Below are positions 1-10,900 of a DNA stretch of 21,142 bases, piece after piece (position 1 is the stretch's first letter; each line of letters opens with the position of its first letter). This stretch comes from Apostichopus californicus (Eukaryota > Echinodermata > Holothuroidea > Aspidochirotida > Stichopodidae). Location: NCBI GenBank assembly GCA_020650975.1, contig JAIPMN010000013.1, positions 1-21,142 of the forward strand, read 5' to 3'. The notes beneath the pieces are model-generated. The model was given only the letters and a program-made list of their open reading frames with translations, was not told the origin of the DNA and did no database searches. The position numbers and the translations under genes are program-made.

Positions 1-30
1 CTAACCCTAACCCTAACCCTAACCCTAACC
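1..30. repeat. Canonical telomere repeat, chromosome end
   Basis: Five uninterrupted CTAACC units, which is TTAGGG on the complementary strand, the usual metazoan telomere repeat. The C-rich strand read 5' to 3' from base 1 is the orientation expected at the left end of a chromosome. Only 30 bp are present, so the sequence probably stops at the inner edge of the true telomere. Confidence 0.93.
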
Positions 31-230
31 ATAACCCCATAACCCCATAACCCCATAACCCCATAACCCCATAACCCCATAACCCCATAACCCCATAACC
101 CTATAACCCCATAACCCCATAACCCCATAACCCTATAACCCCATAACCCTATAACCCCATAACCCTATAACCCCATAACCCTATAACCCCATAACCCTAT
201 AACCCCATAACCCTATAACCCCATAACCCT
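31..230. repeat. Telomere-adjacent octamer array (ATAACCCC / ATAACCCT)
   Basis: Twenty-five perfect 8-bp units follow the canonical telomere without a break. The first eight are ATAACCCC, the ninth is ATAACCCT, and three more ATAACCCC bring the array to 126. From 119 to 230 the two types alternate strictly, making seven 16-bp dimers. Each unit looks like a telomere repeat with two extra bases (TTATGGGG or TTATAGGG on the other strand). It ends abruptly at 231 in unique sequence. It could be a telomere-associated satellite or an array templated by a variant telomerase product. Confidence 0.92.
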
Positions 231-1257
231 ATAGACTTGATTCAGAATTATGGTTACATCATCCAGGTATTGTTAAAACCTGGGTTGTTCGGGATGCGTG
301 TACCCCGTATTTCGAACACGCCCAAGGCTACTAAGAATATGTTTCCCCGAGTTTTGTTTGAATAATTTACCATGCGATATGTTGCCCATTCAATCACCAT
401 TCCATTTACTTTTGTTTAATCATGCAGGTCTCTCTCGCTTTCCCCGTCGTCTGCCATCAACAGCATTCCAGGCATTCGCTCTTTTGTCTCACAAGTTGTT
501 CTGTTAAGCGTTTATCTATTTTACTAACACTTGCTCTCTATACTTTGTTTAATTAAGACGGGGTTGTTTCTTAGCTATTTTGTGTTTTCGAAGACTTAAT
601 TTAAAATTAGTTGAGGTTCGGGCAGAGAACTGGAGAACAGCGGTGAGCAGCACGGCTATTACAGTATAGTATTATTTTAAATGCAAGGTTGTGTTACTTA
701 TTTTAGAGAGCGGGTCCGGGAGTGAGGGCTGACTACGGGGTGCCATTTACTATTGTATTGTATAACTAATAACTTCCCGTCCTGGTTGGCTTCGTTGCAT
801 CTTATAGATCCCGGTGGTAGGGTCAAATTATGGCTCTCCCCGGAGGTATTGCAGAAGTTAATCGGGGCGGGACCACATTGAGCAGTACTTGTTCAGTCTG
901 CCGTTGGCGACCAGTGTCGGGTATTCAATCTCGTGATTCTTAAGAGCCGTGCTGCCCACGCCATGGTACGTAGTTTATTTGTTATTTATTTAAATTGAAT
1001 CTCTGCCCGTTGTTTGCTTTTATTTGTGTACGGCAGAAAGCAATGCCTTATTTTGGTTAAGTGTATGTTTACAGTTAATTAATTAAATTCTTGATTAAGA
1101 CTTAGTTCTCTAAACTATAGCTTCTCTATTTTTGGTGTGTATTGGTTCAAGCCCTGCTAGCATTAGTCTTCGCCTCCCCCTTTTCCCTGCCTTGGCATCA
1201 GGTGGCCTCCAGCTGCCTGGTTACCCACGCTACCGCTCGGCCGGGGTACAGGGGCGT
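231..1257. other. Subtelomeric stretch without a recognisable gene
   Basis: Non-tandem DNA of mixed composition. Short open frames at 298-507 and 1132-1329 show no recognisable domain. TGGCGACCAGTGTCGGG at 904-920 resembles a tRNA-Arg-type primer-binding site of Gypsy-like retrotransposons, but no long terminal repeat pair or reverse transcriptase reading supports it. A decayed retroelement is possible. Confidence 0.5.
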
Positions 1258-1407
1258 TGCAGTATTAAATTCCAGTACACTAAATCACTTTGTGTTTGTA
1301 ATTACCTCCTACTGTATTCAGAATTCTAACATAATTCTGGGTTTACTTCATGCAGGTATTTAATTCCAGTACATTTCATCACTTTAAGTTAGTTTACCTC
1401 CTACTGA
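1258..1407. repeat. Diverged 93-bp tandem duplication
   Basis: Two adjacent copies share AATTCCAGTACA, ATCACTTT and TACCTCCTACTG in the same order. TTCCAGTACA starts at 1270 and 1364, and ACCTCCTACTG ends at 1314 and 1406, so the period is 92-94 bp. The copies have drifted. No coding role is seen. Confidence 0.75.
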
Positions 1408-1587
1408 AGTTAGAACTCAATTACCAGGGATTAAAAATTGTTTGCAAAATGCTGATTTCTTAATGTATGTCCCGTTGAGATACTTTTCTTGACTCACGGG
1501 CAAAATGTTTATCGATTCTTTCATACTACAGAGTCTCATATTATCTTTGATACTGCAATCTGTTTGTTCTCTTTTATCCTCCTATAG

Positions 1588-1724
1588 GCAAGTAATATGG
1601 CGAATAGATGTGCAATACAGCGTGTCATTTGTGGGAAGTGTGTCCTCTACCTTTCGACCATGTAGCCAGGCAACACCAGGACAAAGGCAAAAAAATGCCG
1701 GCTTTTGTACCAGTCAAGACAAAT
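1588..1724 (+). other. Exon-like segment between strong splice-site matches, unidentified
   Basis: A pyrimidine-rich tract (1560-1585) ends in TATAG, and 137 bases later GTAAGT follows. The segment is therefore bounded like an internal or first coding exon on the plus strand. One frame is open throughout. In another frame ATG at 1695, with A at -3, opens a 10-codon stretch (MPAFVPVKTN) that reaches the donor in phase 0. No continuation exon could be matched convincingly, so this may be a lone exon, a non-coding RNA exon or chance. Confidence 0.25.
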
Positions 1725-3130
1725 GTAAGTAGCAAATGCTTGCTTAAAGTATAATATATTCAAACAAAGTGCTAGAAATAAAGTGCTAATATCAGGTCAA
1801 GTAAAATGAATGCAGTAAGTGGCTAGAACATGTTTTAAAACAGGCAAGCAAAGGAAGGAGCCATCCTGGTACCCAGTCCCGTGTCTTTGAAGGTAATGCT
1901 TGTCCATGAACGTGAAGTTGTTTTTGGTGTTGCATGAGAACTTTAGTGTCAGAGATGGGTGGACAAGGGTGGACCTGCTTAGACAAGGATGCACACGTGG
2001 CTGTCATACCTTCAGCATGAGGGATGTTAGTGTACAGAGAAGTGACTTCATAGGTACCGATGATGGCTGTACTGGGGATTTGGAAGCCTACACAGTTTCA
2101 ACCCAATCTTTGATTTGCCAAGTAACAAATCAGTGTTGAGATAATAATAACAGTTTCAAAATGTTAAAAAAAGAGATTAAGCTAAAAATATGTAATAAAA
2201 CCAAGTTTTTAGAATCAACACTTATAGTATGGAGAAAGGGGCTTAGTAGCACACATAGGCAGAAGAGCCCAATTTGATTTGTGGAGGGGGGGGGGGCTGT
2301 AACGACTTACCCAAAAAATATAACCAAAATTGTTCGCACGCTCCGCGCTCGTTCAACATGTTATGTACATCATATAACCATGCTTCGGTTTTTACATTGC
2401 ATGACGATTACCTAAAAACGTTTGCCGAGCTATCACCCTTCCATATTGGTTTGAAATTTGGGGCAAGTCGTTACAATTATAATGATAATAATAATATAAG
2501 TTTAACCATTGAAAAACACACTGGTGAATTAACCAATATATAGGTGCTGGTGCAATTCAAATCACCAGGCATGTCATTCACCGACATCCAATCAAACAGT
2601 TGTTTTTTTCTTTCAGTAGGTGCCCAATTCTCAGCATATTGACCGAATTTTCATAAAAATATTGGATTGGGGGGTGGGGGGCCTCCGGCCTCCACAGCCA
2701 TACCCCCTCCTCCTACGCCTATGGTAGCACAGGCAATAAAAATACTATTTGGGTGTCATATTATTTCCTACAAGCACTTTGGTTACATTTTGAAAGGAAA
2801 TATTTCAGCAAAATGTCACATTTGCTAAACCATAATATATTGAATTACCCAGTCAGTTTCTCAGTTAGAAGCCATATTTAATTTATTTGTAACCTTACAG
2901 AAGGATAATCCTACACTGTTTTTCTCGGATTTTGATGGAGACTAGAGTAAAGAATTTAACTGATGAGACACTGGAAGAAAAACCTGCAAAGATAGAAATA
3001 GATGGAAGTATGTTGAGATAAAGTATCAGAAAATGAATTGAGACTTTAATATATGGCATATTGCAGTGATTTTGTCTTGGATAGTACATCAATTGAGTTT
3101 GCTGCCATGTTAAGGTTTCTAAATGATTAC
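1725..3130. other. Intergenic stretch with transposon-like debris
   Basis: No gene recognised. A run of 11 G occurs at 2286-2296. At about 2660-2730 a G/C-rich stretch reads, on the minus strand, CATAGGCGTAGGAGGAGGGG, which resembles the terminal GGCGTA-type sequence seen in DNA-transposon heads elsewhere in the window. Plausible acceptor sites occur near 2616 and 2900, but the frames after them close quickly. The open frames at 1792-2139 on both strands show no domain. Confidence 0.45.
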
Positions 3131-3322
3131 CCCTTTAAATATTGATACCGTACAACATGGCATAGAACAAATCGAATGCCCTTTAAATATTGATAACGTA
3201 CAACATGACATAGCACAAATCGAATGCCCTTTAAATATTGATACCGTACAACATGGCATAGCACAAATCGAATGCCCTTTAAATATTGATACCGTACAAC
3301 ATGGCATAGCACAAATCGAATG
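3131..3322. repeat. 48-bp minisatellite, four copies
   Basis: Four head-to-tail copies start at 3131, 3179, 3227 and 3275, each beginning CCCTTTAAATATTGATA. They differ at only a few positions; the first, for example, has AGAACAA where others have AGCACAA. Because 48 is a multiple of three and the unit lacks stops in several frames, it creates open frames on both strands: a 16-residue repeat PLNIDTVQHGIAQIEC on plus and GHSICAMPCCTVSIFK on minus. These have no start context, splice signals or homology that I recognise and are taken as by-products. Confidence 0.93.
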
Positions 3323-4073
3323 CATCAGTTTTACTACATTGCCTTGGTTAAACATTTTTTTAAAGTTCAAATTCATCTGGGAAGTACTTAAGATTGGTGA
3401 ACTGATGTGTTTCAAATAGACATAAAATAGCAATGCAAATTAGCTAATGACATTGAAATATTATAGCAAAGTAACTTGTCTTGGATGTGTCGCTTGTCTT
3501 AAAACTTACACATGGGGATCTAGGAAGACGTACAGATAGCTGGAGGAGTGAAGATAGATCCAGTCTGAGAAAGTGAGTATGGTTTATTATCTTTGGTCAT
3601 AATTTTAGGAATGAAAATGTCTCAGATAGGTGTAGTCAGTCTGTCATTGTGCAGGCCAAGGATGAACCTTTTCATATTAGAGGCTTTAGAATGTTTGCAT
3701 TTGACAATATTTCCCTCTTCATATTTAATTACAGAGCCAAAAACCATTTTGCCCATATAGTCCTATATGTCCAGTGAGATTTTTGCAGGAAGTTAATTTG
3801 TTTCATGATGAAAGTGGGAAGGTCAAAAATTTGTGCAGTAGAGGGTCAGAATAGGTTTTGCATGTATTACAAGTTTTATCTGTCATATTGTATGGGAGGA
3901 GAGGAAAGGAGGCTATAGGGGAATGGTGGGTATGGGTGTGGAGGAGGGGTAGGTAAATAACATTTATAAATAGGATTACTCCCATAACAGTTGTCAAAAG
4001 CTGTTCAAAACTTATTGCCGTAGATTGTGTCCTAACATAGGGAACAACTTCTGAATATGGGTTATTGTCTTTT
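3323..4073. other. Probable 3' untranslated and downstream region of the NXPE-like gene
   Basis: No gene recognised on either strand. On the minus strand this lies directly after the NXPE-like stop codon and contains the nearest perfect AATAAA, at 3583-3588. The 3' UTR could therefore be about 0.5 kb long. A purine-rich stretch at 3894-3950 (GGAGGAG-type) is the only compositional oddity. Confidence 0.4.
3583..3588 (-). promoter_or_regulatory. Candidate poly(A) signal for the NXPE-like gene
   Basis: TTTATT on plus reads AATAAA on the minus strand, about 490 bases past the stop codon. It is the first perfect match downstream. Variant hexamers GATAAA (near 3876) and TATAAA (near 3963) lie closer and could be used instead. 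Confidence 0.3.
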
Positions 4074-4938
4074 TCACGTATTATTGCAAATGTAGGTTAG
4101 AATTATGTTAACAAACTCTTTTACAATTCGTCGGTCTGGATGAACATTGTCCTTATATGGTTGCACTTTTGTTACATCAAGTGCATCGATAAATCCAACC
4201 CTTTTCTCATTTTGAAACATCTTCCTCAATTTCAGTTCGTGTTGAACTATATTCCACTCGCTAGACACGATTGCAATCCATAAAGCTGGATGATCTTTGG
4301 TGTTAGCACCTTTAATAATGACCTTTGACCTCGGACAGCGGTCAAGAAACGCAAGCACTGCATGTTTTATCGCTAATAACCTTTGGGCGTAGAAGTTTTT
4401 ACCAGTGGCTATGAAATGTGCCCACAGTGATAGAACGTAGACGACATCGCACCCATCCTTCCCGGAATTGAGTCGATCTGCTATGTATTCTATGTTGTCC
4501 GTTCTTAGAACTAGGCCGGTTCCGGAGCTAGGCAGACCATGAAAGTGGTACTTAACAGAAGTGTTCTGTTTGTTGCATTTTAATTCTAATGGTCCATGCT
4601 CTTTACATGCACCTTGTGGTAATGGTAGCTGCTCCAAATGGTTCTTGTAAATATCTCTGAAATACTCAAACACCTGTCTAATTGTGGAATCACCAAGAAA
4701 AACTATATTTTTATGAGAAAGGCATTTGATCCCGGTATCTACCGAATAGTCGAAAACTCTACAGTTATGGGGATACCATCTATTTCGAAAGAAATGACCA
4801 CTCGTGTGAATTCCAGCTGGTGCACCTTCCATTATACAGTATGGCAATTCAAACCAGATGCGTTCCTCAGAATCTCCTTGTAGAAACACACCATCGACGA
4901 TGACTGACAGCTTAGCTTCTATCTCAACCATATGAGAT
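4074..4938 (-). CDS. NXPE-like exon 4: PC-esterase domain and stop
   Basis: 865 bases encoding residues 287-574. It begins with one base completing a Lys codon, then S-H-M, so the internal Met at 290 is not the true start. FLGDSTIRQ holds the nucleophile serine of the GDS motif, and DNVHP near the end supplies the Asp and His of the DxxH motif. WYPHNC and the Cys pair at 346 and 359 match conserved family positions. The C-terminus ends YICNNT, close to where other NXPE proteins end. Confidence 0.93.
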
Positions 4939-7900
4939 CTGCACGGAATAGGAGAAGGAAGTAGAGACTTTATATATTGGTTGATTCATTTGGCCCGACC
5001 GCTCAGTCCAATTTGGCAAGTTTGGAAAGATATGCCTTTTTGAAAATTGTCTGCTCCATTGCATCACTGATAATAACTCATATAAATAAAGAAAGAAAAA
5101 TTGCTTGAAAGCTAGAATTTTCACAGACATACGTTATTTAGTGTACTCTTATATCATTTATCTTCAAAGCAACATGATTTCCACAATCTGCTGTGCACAT
5201 ATTTCCTATCTGAGAATGCTTCAATAATATATGAATAATGACATGCGAACACATTTACACATAACAGAGATCAAACTGCATAACAGTATAAAAGGATTTT
5301 TCTTCTATTCTGGAATTACACCGGTTAAGAAAAAACATCCCGGAAAGTAGCCGGGGACTGTTATAAATTGTTTTCTTTTTTTGTTACGCTTAGTCTGTTA
5401 GTAGTCCAGTAAAGCTGCCGTACATGTATTACATTAAAATTTGAGGTTGGTCAGAACACGTATAAACAACCATGTTTCACAACACAAATGGACAAAGTCA
5501 TATAATGATATTAAACTTATATTACTCAATAAAACAATAATTTGCCTCAAAAGAAAAAAATGATGGACTCTTTAAGAATGATGGATTGATAATTCTTTTC
5601 AGATCGTCTTTAGTTGCTTTTATGCAAAGAAAATACACAACTACTTACTTCTTAAGAAGGGACTTTGAAAGCTGTGATAAGTTTTCTTCTAATTTCAAGA
5701 AAGTCCCTTTGTACATTTTATGAAATTTCCAATCGTCGCATGTTAGTCTAGGGTCCTTAGGTCTCTGACAAAACCATGGTCCATGAGTGAGTGGGTTACT
5801 CAGATTACAAAACGGAGGCTGTAGAATGACAAATGAGCATTGTGTTTAGTTTTCACACTAGACGTTTGTTTATGTGAAGTGCAAATAACGCGAGCAAACA
5901 CTACACCATACCAAACGTGTATCCATGTATCTTTCTTCGCTTTGCTTTCATATGTATTGTAATATCGGCATAACATACTTAACCACTGGACTTGCACCAT
6001 ATAGACGCTCACAATGATATGGTAAATTCGTACAGTAATTAATATAAATTAATAATCAAATGATTTCTGTTATCATAAAATTTAGTTACAGCACGTTGGG
6101 AGAGCACGTGACTGGCACATACCAGTGATTAAAGCATTAATCGTGTACTAATTTAGTTTGCCTTGTAATGGTATCAAAATATTGATAGAAATTCCTTTGC
6201 GTACAGTGTTAGGAGAATGAGGACAGCGCTCAGGTCAGAACAAGATGAAATGGTATAATGTAACATCGGAGACAGTCGTAAAAGCAGCATAATGTAATGG
6301 TCTATATCTGACATTGCACAAAGATCGTGTACAAGATCAGCGACAAAACGGAAGGCGTAAACAAGCAGGGGCGTATCCAGGATGTTCTAACCCGGGGGCG
6401 CGAAGTACTATCTAAGCGGAGCGCCACCATCGGTTGGCGCGCAGCGTACAAGAAAATTTCGGGTTTTGATACCCCCCAGATCAACGGAAATGGCACTTCT
6501 CGGGCTTGAAATGACCAACCAAATGTACACTTTTGCCTGAGAACCAAGAATTTCCTTATTTCCCAATAGTTTATTTCATCCATATCCTTTTTGAAGATCG
6601 TCACCAGTCACACATTCTGTTCGACCTCATTGCATCTCTTGTGGATCATTGCTTTTTGTAGGTGATTCTACGTCGCGGCCCACAATACCCGTAACCACCA
6701 TTTTTCAAGGTTTTAAGCCCATTTTTTTTATCAGAATTTGAAAATTCACAATTCTCGTGAATAAATTCACTTAAAAAAATACGCATAATGTTGCACAAAA
6801 TTTCATCTATGGACACCAATATAGAAAAACCTCCTTCAACCCCTAACAGACCGGTCAAACTTGCACGAGTAGAGGGAAGTATGAGTGGTAAGAATGGTGG
6901 TCAGGGAATTTTCGAAAATTCAGACACAGTTAATTTATTGGTGTACAAATATTAAGCCTATAATAACGGCTACTATAAAACTGCGTTGAAGGAAATTAAA
7001 ATATACCGGTTTTTTCCGGAACCGAACACTACGCACATCTACAGTTTTGAGGCTGTTCATCCGGGAACGCCATTTTCATGCTCACTGATATGATGTGATA
7101 TCTGCAGTTTGCTTTAAAAATTTGAATAATTGAAAAGAGACTGAAATAAATAACTATTATCTGTTTATTGTGCAATGCTCCACCAGTGGCGTAACGATGA
7201 AACTGGGGGGGGGGGCTCCTGGCCCAACGGGGACCCCTATCAGGAGGCCTAGCAAGGGCGTCCGCAGAAATGTAGTACAAGGGGGGGGGGAGGTCATATA
7301 GGTGTAACACACTACTTGCTACTATCTAAGCGGAGCGCCACCATCGGTTGGCGCGGAGCGTACGACGATTTATTGGCCAAAAAATAATCCTACATCGACG
7401 GAGAAGACACTTCCCGTTCAAGTTGCATTTACACATCGGTTATTTTGAGATTTCATGTCTTGGGATGTTGACTTTCAATAATTTCAGTAATGCACTATGG
7501 GTCAGTATGCAATGAACATAACTAGAGAACTGTTGGTTGGGGGAAATCATTGAAATGTCAAATGCTTAACCTTTTTTTTTTAATTTTCAAGGGGTGGGCA
7601 AGTGCCCCCCCCCCTTAATGTTGGGAGTATAAAAAAAGTTATCAAACCGAAGCATAGGGCCCACAGGAGCCCATAGGAGTTGCGCCCCACATTCTTTTCA
7701 TTTCGAAAGACGCACAGTTTCAAGTTCATTACACAAGTTCATTAGGCTTCGATTCTCTATCTGCCTTCACTTTAGGGAAGATCTTGGGATTTTCATCCCT
7801 AGATATCGCTGGATATTGCTAGATGTCAATACAGTGCAGTGCCCTTTGGATTTTTCGGGGCCTGATCTTGGGAAATTGTCGGGAGCGGTCACACTCCTCC

Positions 7901-10900
7901 ATGTAGGTCAGTGAACGACCTCTAGACGTCACTAATACACAACCAAATCACTTGTTATCGATGAAGTGGTGTGTTGCCGGATTTTGGTATGAGGTCTTGG
8001 TACTACGGGCGAAGGTCATTAATTAAGTTTCGTAACTCATCGGGAAGCGATTAGAGGGGAGGGGCGTAGGGTTGTGGGCGCGCGTTTTCATGCAGATGGG
8101 AACAATCTCAAGAAGTGGTGGGTGCGTCCTTTTCTCCTTTTTCTCTTTCTTCTTTTACTTTTGACCTTCCTTCTTCTCCTTCCTCCTCTTTTCCCCCTCT
8201 TTTTTCCCTTTTTCTTCTCTTTTTTCTCTCCTCTTTTTCTTACCCGGGGGGCGCGCCACCCCAACGCCCCCTGGATACGCGCCTGACAAGAGTAGTAATT
8301 CGACGAGTACTAGGCCGTACAATTCGACCACACTGCAGGAGGACCATATAGAAGGATATGCCGCCTAGGGTTAGTTTGCTGCACATGCAATATCTAGTCC
8401 CTCGTTAGTTTATCACAAAACAACTATTACGGCTCACCTCAAGTTCCACATAGCGACAGATGACTTCTTCTGCTATTTCGTTTGATATGAACTCCCCGAT
8501 AAAAGTTACATTAAGTCCGATCTTACCAGATAAAGTCAAACTCATTTGGGGAAGTAATTCCACAGGATGTATTAACTTAATTTGAACATTGACCTCACCA
8601 CTCCACCTGAGAATAAAATACGCGAGGTATGTTCCATTTCTCAAATCAATTATTTCATCTTCACCCGCAGCAGAGTAGTATAGGTCCTCACTAAATATCT
8701 TCAACCTGAAAAAGTCGCCTCCATAATTCTTTGGTTTGTTTCTCCAGTTCCGTGCCTCTATTTTTACTATGAGTACATCGCACGGTTGATAAATAACTTG
8801 TCTGTTCACGATATTTACAATGGTAAATTTGGGACTTGTGGTTTCCATGAAGTCAATGTTGTTTACATCTTGAACATCCACAGTTTTGTCTGTTACTGGT
8901 GGTGATTGGTTAAATTGTGCTGCGGAACGCCAGGGAGGACATCGCCATGGATACACGATTCTGAACATCATGATAAGAAACATATATTCAAGCAAGTTAA
9001 AATAATGCAGAACTAACTATTCGAGACTTGGTACCGTGATATTCCTTTTCAGTATTGCTTGAAAAACAAGGTTGAGGAAACCCAATAGTCTATCAGGCGA
9101 GTGCCAAATGAGAGGCTTATTATTTGAATTCCGTTGCACCCTGTATTTACAAAGGTTGTTAATTGGATATGGTAGGGGGATTCTTTAGCAATGTTTTTCA
9201 GATGTTGGCAGGTCTGAGGTTGGGGAGGTATTACTTTGTCTTTAAAGAATTAAGTTGTGACGTCATAATTTTGCACTGATATTGTATATTCTCAACTCAA
9301 GTTTTAGGACTAAGAATTATACAGCGTCTTAAAAACACATTACCGAAACATTAACACTAATAAAAAACTTTGGTTTTTGGTCAAATCATGGTTTAATTCG
9401 ATGCAGAATGAAACAGACTTTTCTTATCACACCAAAATAAGATGTAACAAATCATCTGGGCAATGTTAAATAAGATGTAACAAATCATCTGGGCAATGTT
9501 AAATAAGTTGTAAGAAATCATCTGGGCAATGTTAAATAAGATGTAACAAATCATCTGGGCAATGTTAAATAAGTATAACAAATCATCTGGGCAATGTTAA
9601 ATAAGATGTAACAAATCATCTGGGCAATGTTAAATAAGATGTAACAAATCATCTGGGCAATGTTAAATAAGATGTAACAAATCATCTGGGCAATGTTTAA
9701 TAAGATGTAAGAAATCATCTGGGCAATGTTAAATAAGTATAACAAATCATCTGGGCAATGTTAAATAAGATGTAACAAATCATCTGGGCAATGTTAAATA
9801 AGATGTAAGAAATCATCTGGGCAATGTTAAATAAGTATAACAAATCATCTGGGCAATGTTAAATAAGATGTAACAAATCATCTGGGCAATGTTAAATAAG
9901 ATGTAACAAATCATCTGGGCAATGTTAAATAAGTATAATGAATCATCTGGGCAATGTTAAATAAGATGTAAGAAATCATCTGGGCAATGTTAAATAAGAT
10001 GTAACAAATCATCTGGGCAATGTTAAATAAGATGTAACAAATCATCTGGNNNNNNNNNNATAAGTATAACAAATCATCTGGGCAATGTTAAATAAGATGT
10101 AACAAATCATCTGGGCAATGTTAAATAAGATGTAACAAATCATCTGGGCAATGTTAAATAAGATGTAAGAAATCATCTGGGCAATGTTAAATAAGATGTA
10201 ACAAATCATCTGGGCAATGTTAAATAAGATGTAACAAATCATCTGGGCAATGTTAAATAAGATGTAACAAATCATCTGGGCAATGTTAAATAAGTATAAT
10301 GAATCATCTGGGCAATGTTAAATAAGATGTAACAAATCATCTGGGCAATGTTAAATAAGATGTAACAAATCATCTGGGCAATGTTAAATAAGATGTAACA
10401 AATCATCTGGGCAATGTTAAATAAGTATAACAAATCATCTGGGCAATGTTAAATAAGATGTAAGAAATCATCTGGGCAATGTTAAATAAGTATAATGAAT
10501 CATCTGGGCAATGTTAAATAAGATGTAACAAATCATCTTGGCAATGTTAAATAAGTATAACAAATCATCTGGGCAATGTTAAATAAGTATAACAAATCAT
10601 CTGGGCAATGTTAAATAAGTATAACAAATCATTTGGGCAATGTTAAATAAGATGAAACAAATCATCTGGGCAATGTTAAATAAGATGTAACAAATCATCT
10701 GGGCAATGTTAAATAAGTATAACAAATCATCTGGGCAATGTTAAATAAGATGTAACAAATCATCTGGGCAATGTTAAATAAGTATAATGATGAAGCTTTA
10801 CACAGCATGAAAGCAGAAAGCAATGCAACTAAGAAAAAACACGAATTTTGGTCAACTTTGCTGTCCAATGTTTGGTATATTCAACAAAACTACAGTTCAT

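Larger units (their letters stand above)
6366..8285. mobile_element. Candidate DNA-transposon insertion or composite in intron 2
   Basis: The left end reads CAGGGGCGTATCCAGGAT and the right end, on the other strand, CAGGCGCGTATCCAGGGG, so 14 of the first 16 bases or so agree as inverted ends. Both are followed by GC-rich sequence containing a CCCGGG-type block. ACAAG flanks both sides directly (6361-6365, 8286-8290), like a 5-bp target duplication. No transposase is readable inside. Internally it contains two related copies of another element, so it may be a nested composite. The short duplication could be chance. Confidence 0.45.
5819..8437 (-). other. NXPE-like intron 2
   Basis: 2,619 bases from GTGAGC to CATTTGTCATTCTACAG. 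Most of it is the transposon-like segment at 6366-8285 and the pyrimidine tract inside it. The open frame at 5800-6012 overlaps exon 3 in another frame and has no support. Confidence 0.8.

Noticed and set aside
240-930. Gypsy-type LTR with a tRNA-Arg-like primer-binding site at 904
   Set aside because: Only about nine bases fit the tRNA end well; there is no TG...CA boundary next to it, no second LTR in the window and no reverse transcriptase reading.
2895-3092. Exon starting after an acceptor near 2900 (METRVKNLTDETLEEKPAKI on plus)
   Set aside because: The frame has plausible composition, but it ends after 28 codons, has no donor in phase and could not be linked to 1588-1724 or any known family.
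3523-3572. Terminal exon reading EDVQIAGGVKIDPV then stop
   Set aside because: The preceding acceptor lacks a pyrimidine tract and no upstream exon could be matched.
4638-4883. Plus-strand open frame opposite the esterase exon
   Set aside because: A shadow of the NXPE-like exon on the other strand.
7029-7310. 93-residue minus-strand open frame
   Set aside because: It reads across G-runs and transposon ends, giving low-complexity Pro/Arg-rich sequence without a domain.
9393-10275. Open frames on minus encoding repeated LFNIAQMICYI
   Set aside because: They arise only where consecutive 33-bp monomers keep frame; every 32-bp monomer breaks them. No start context or splice support, and they lie in an intron.
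9441-10790. CRISPR-like array of short direct repeats
   Set aside because: Monomers are head-to-tail with no unique spacers, in a eukaryotic intron.
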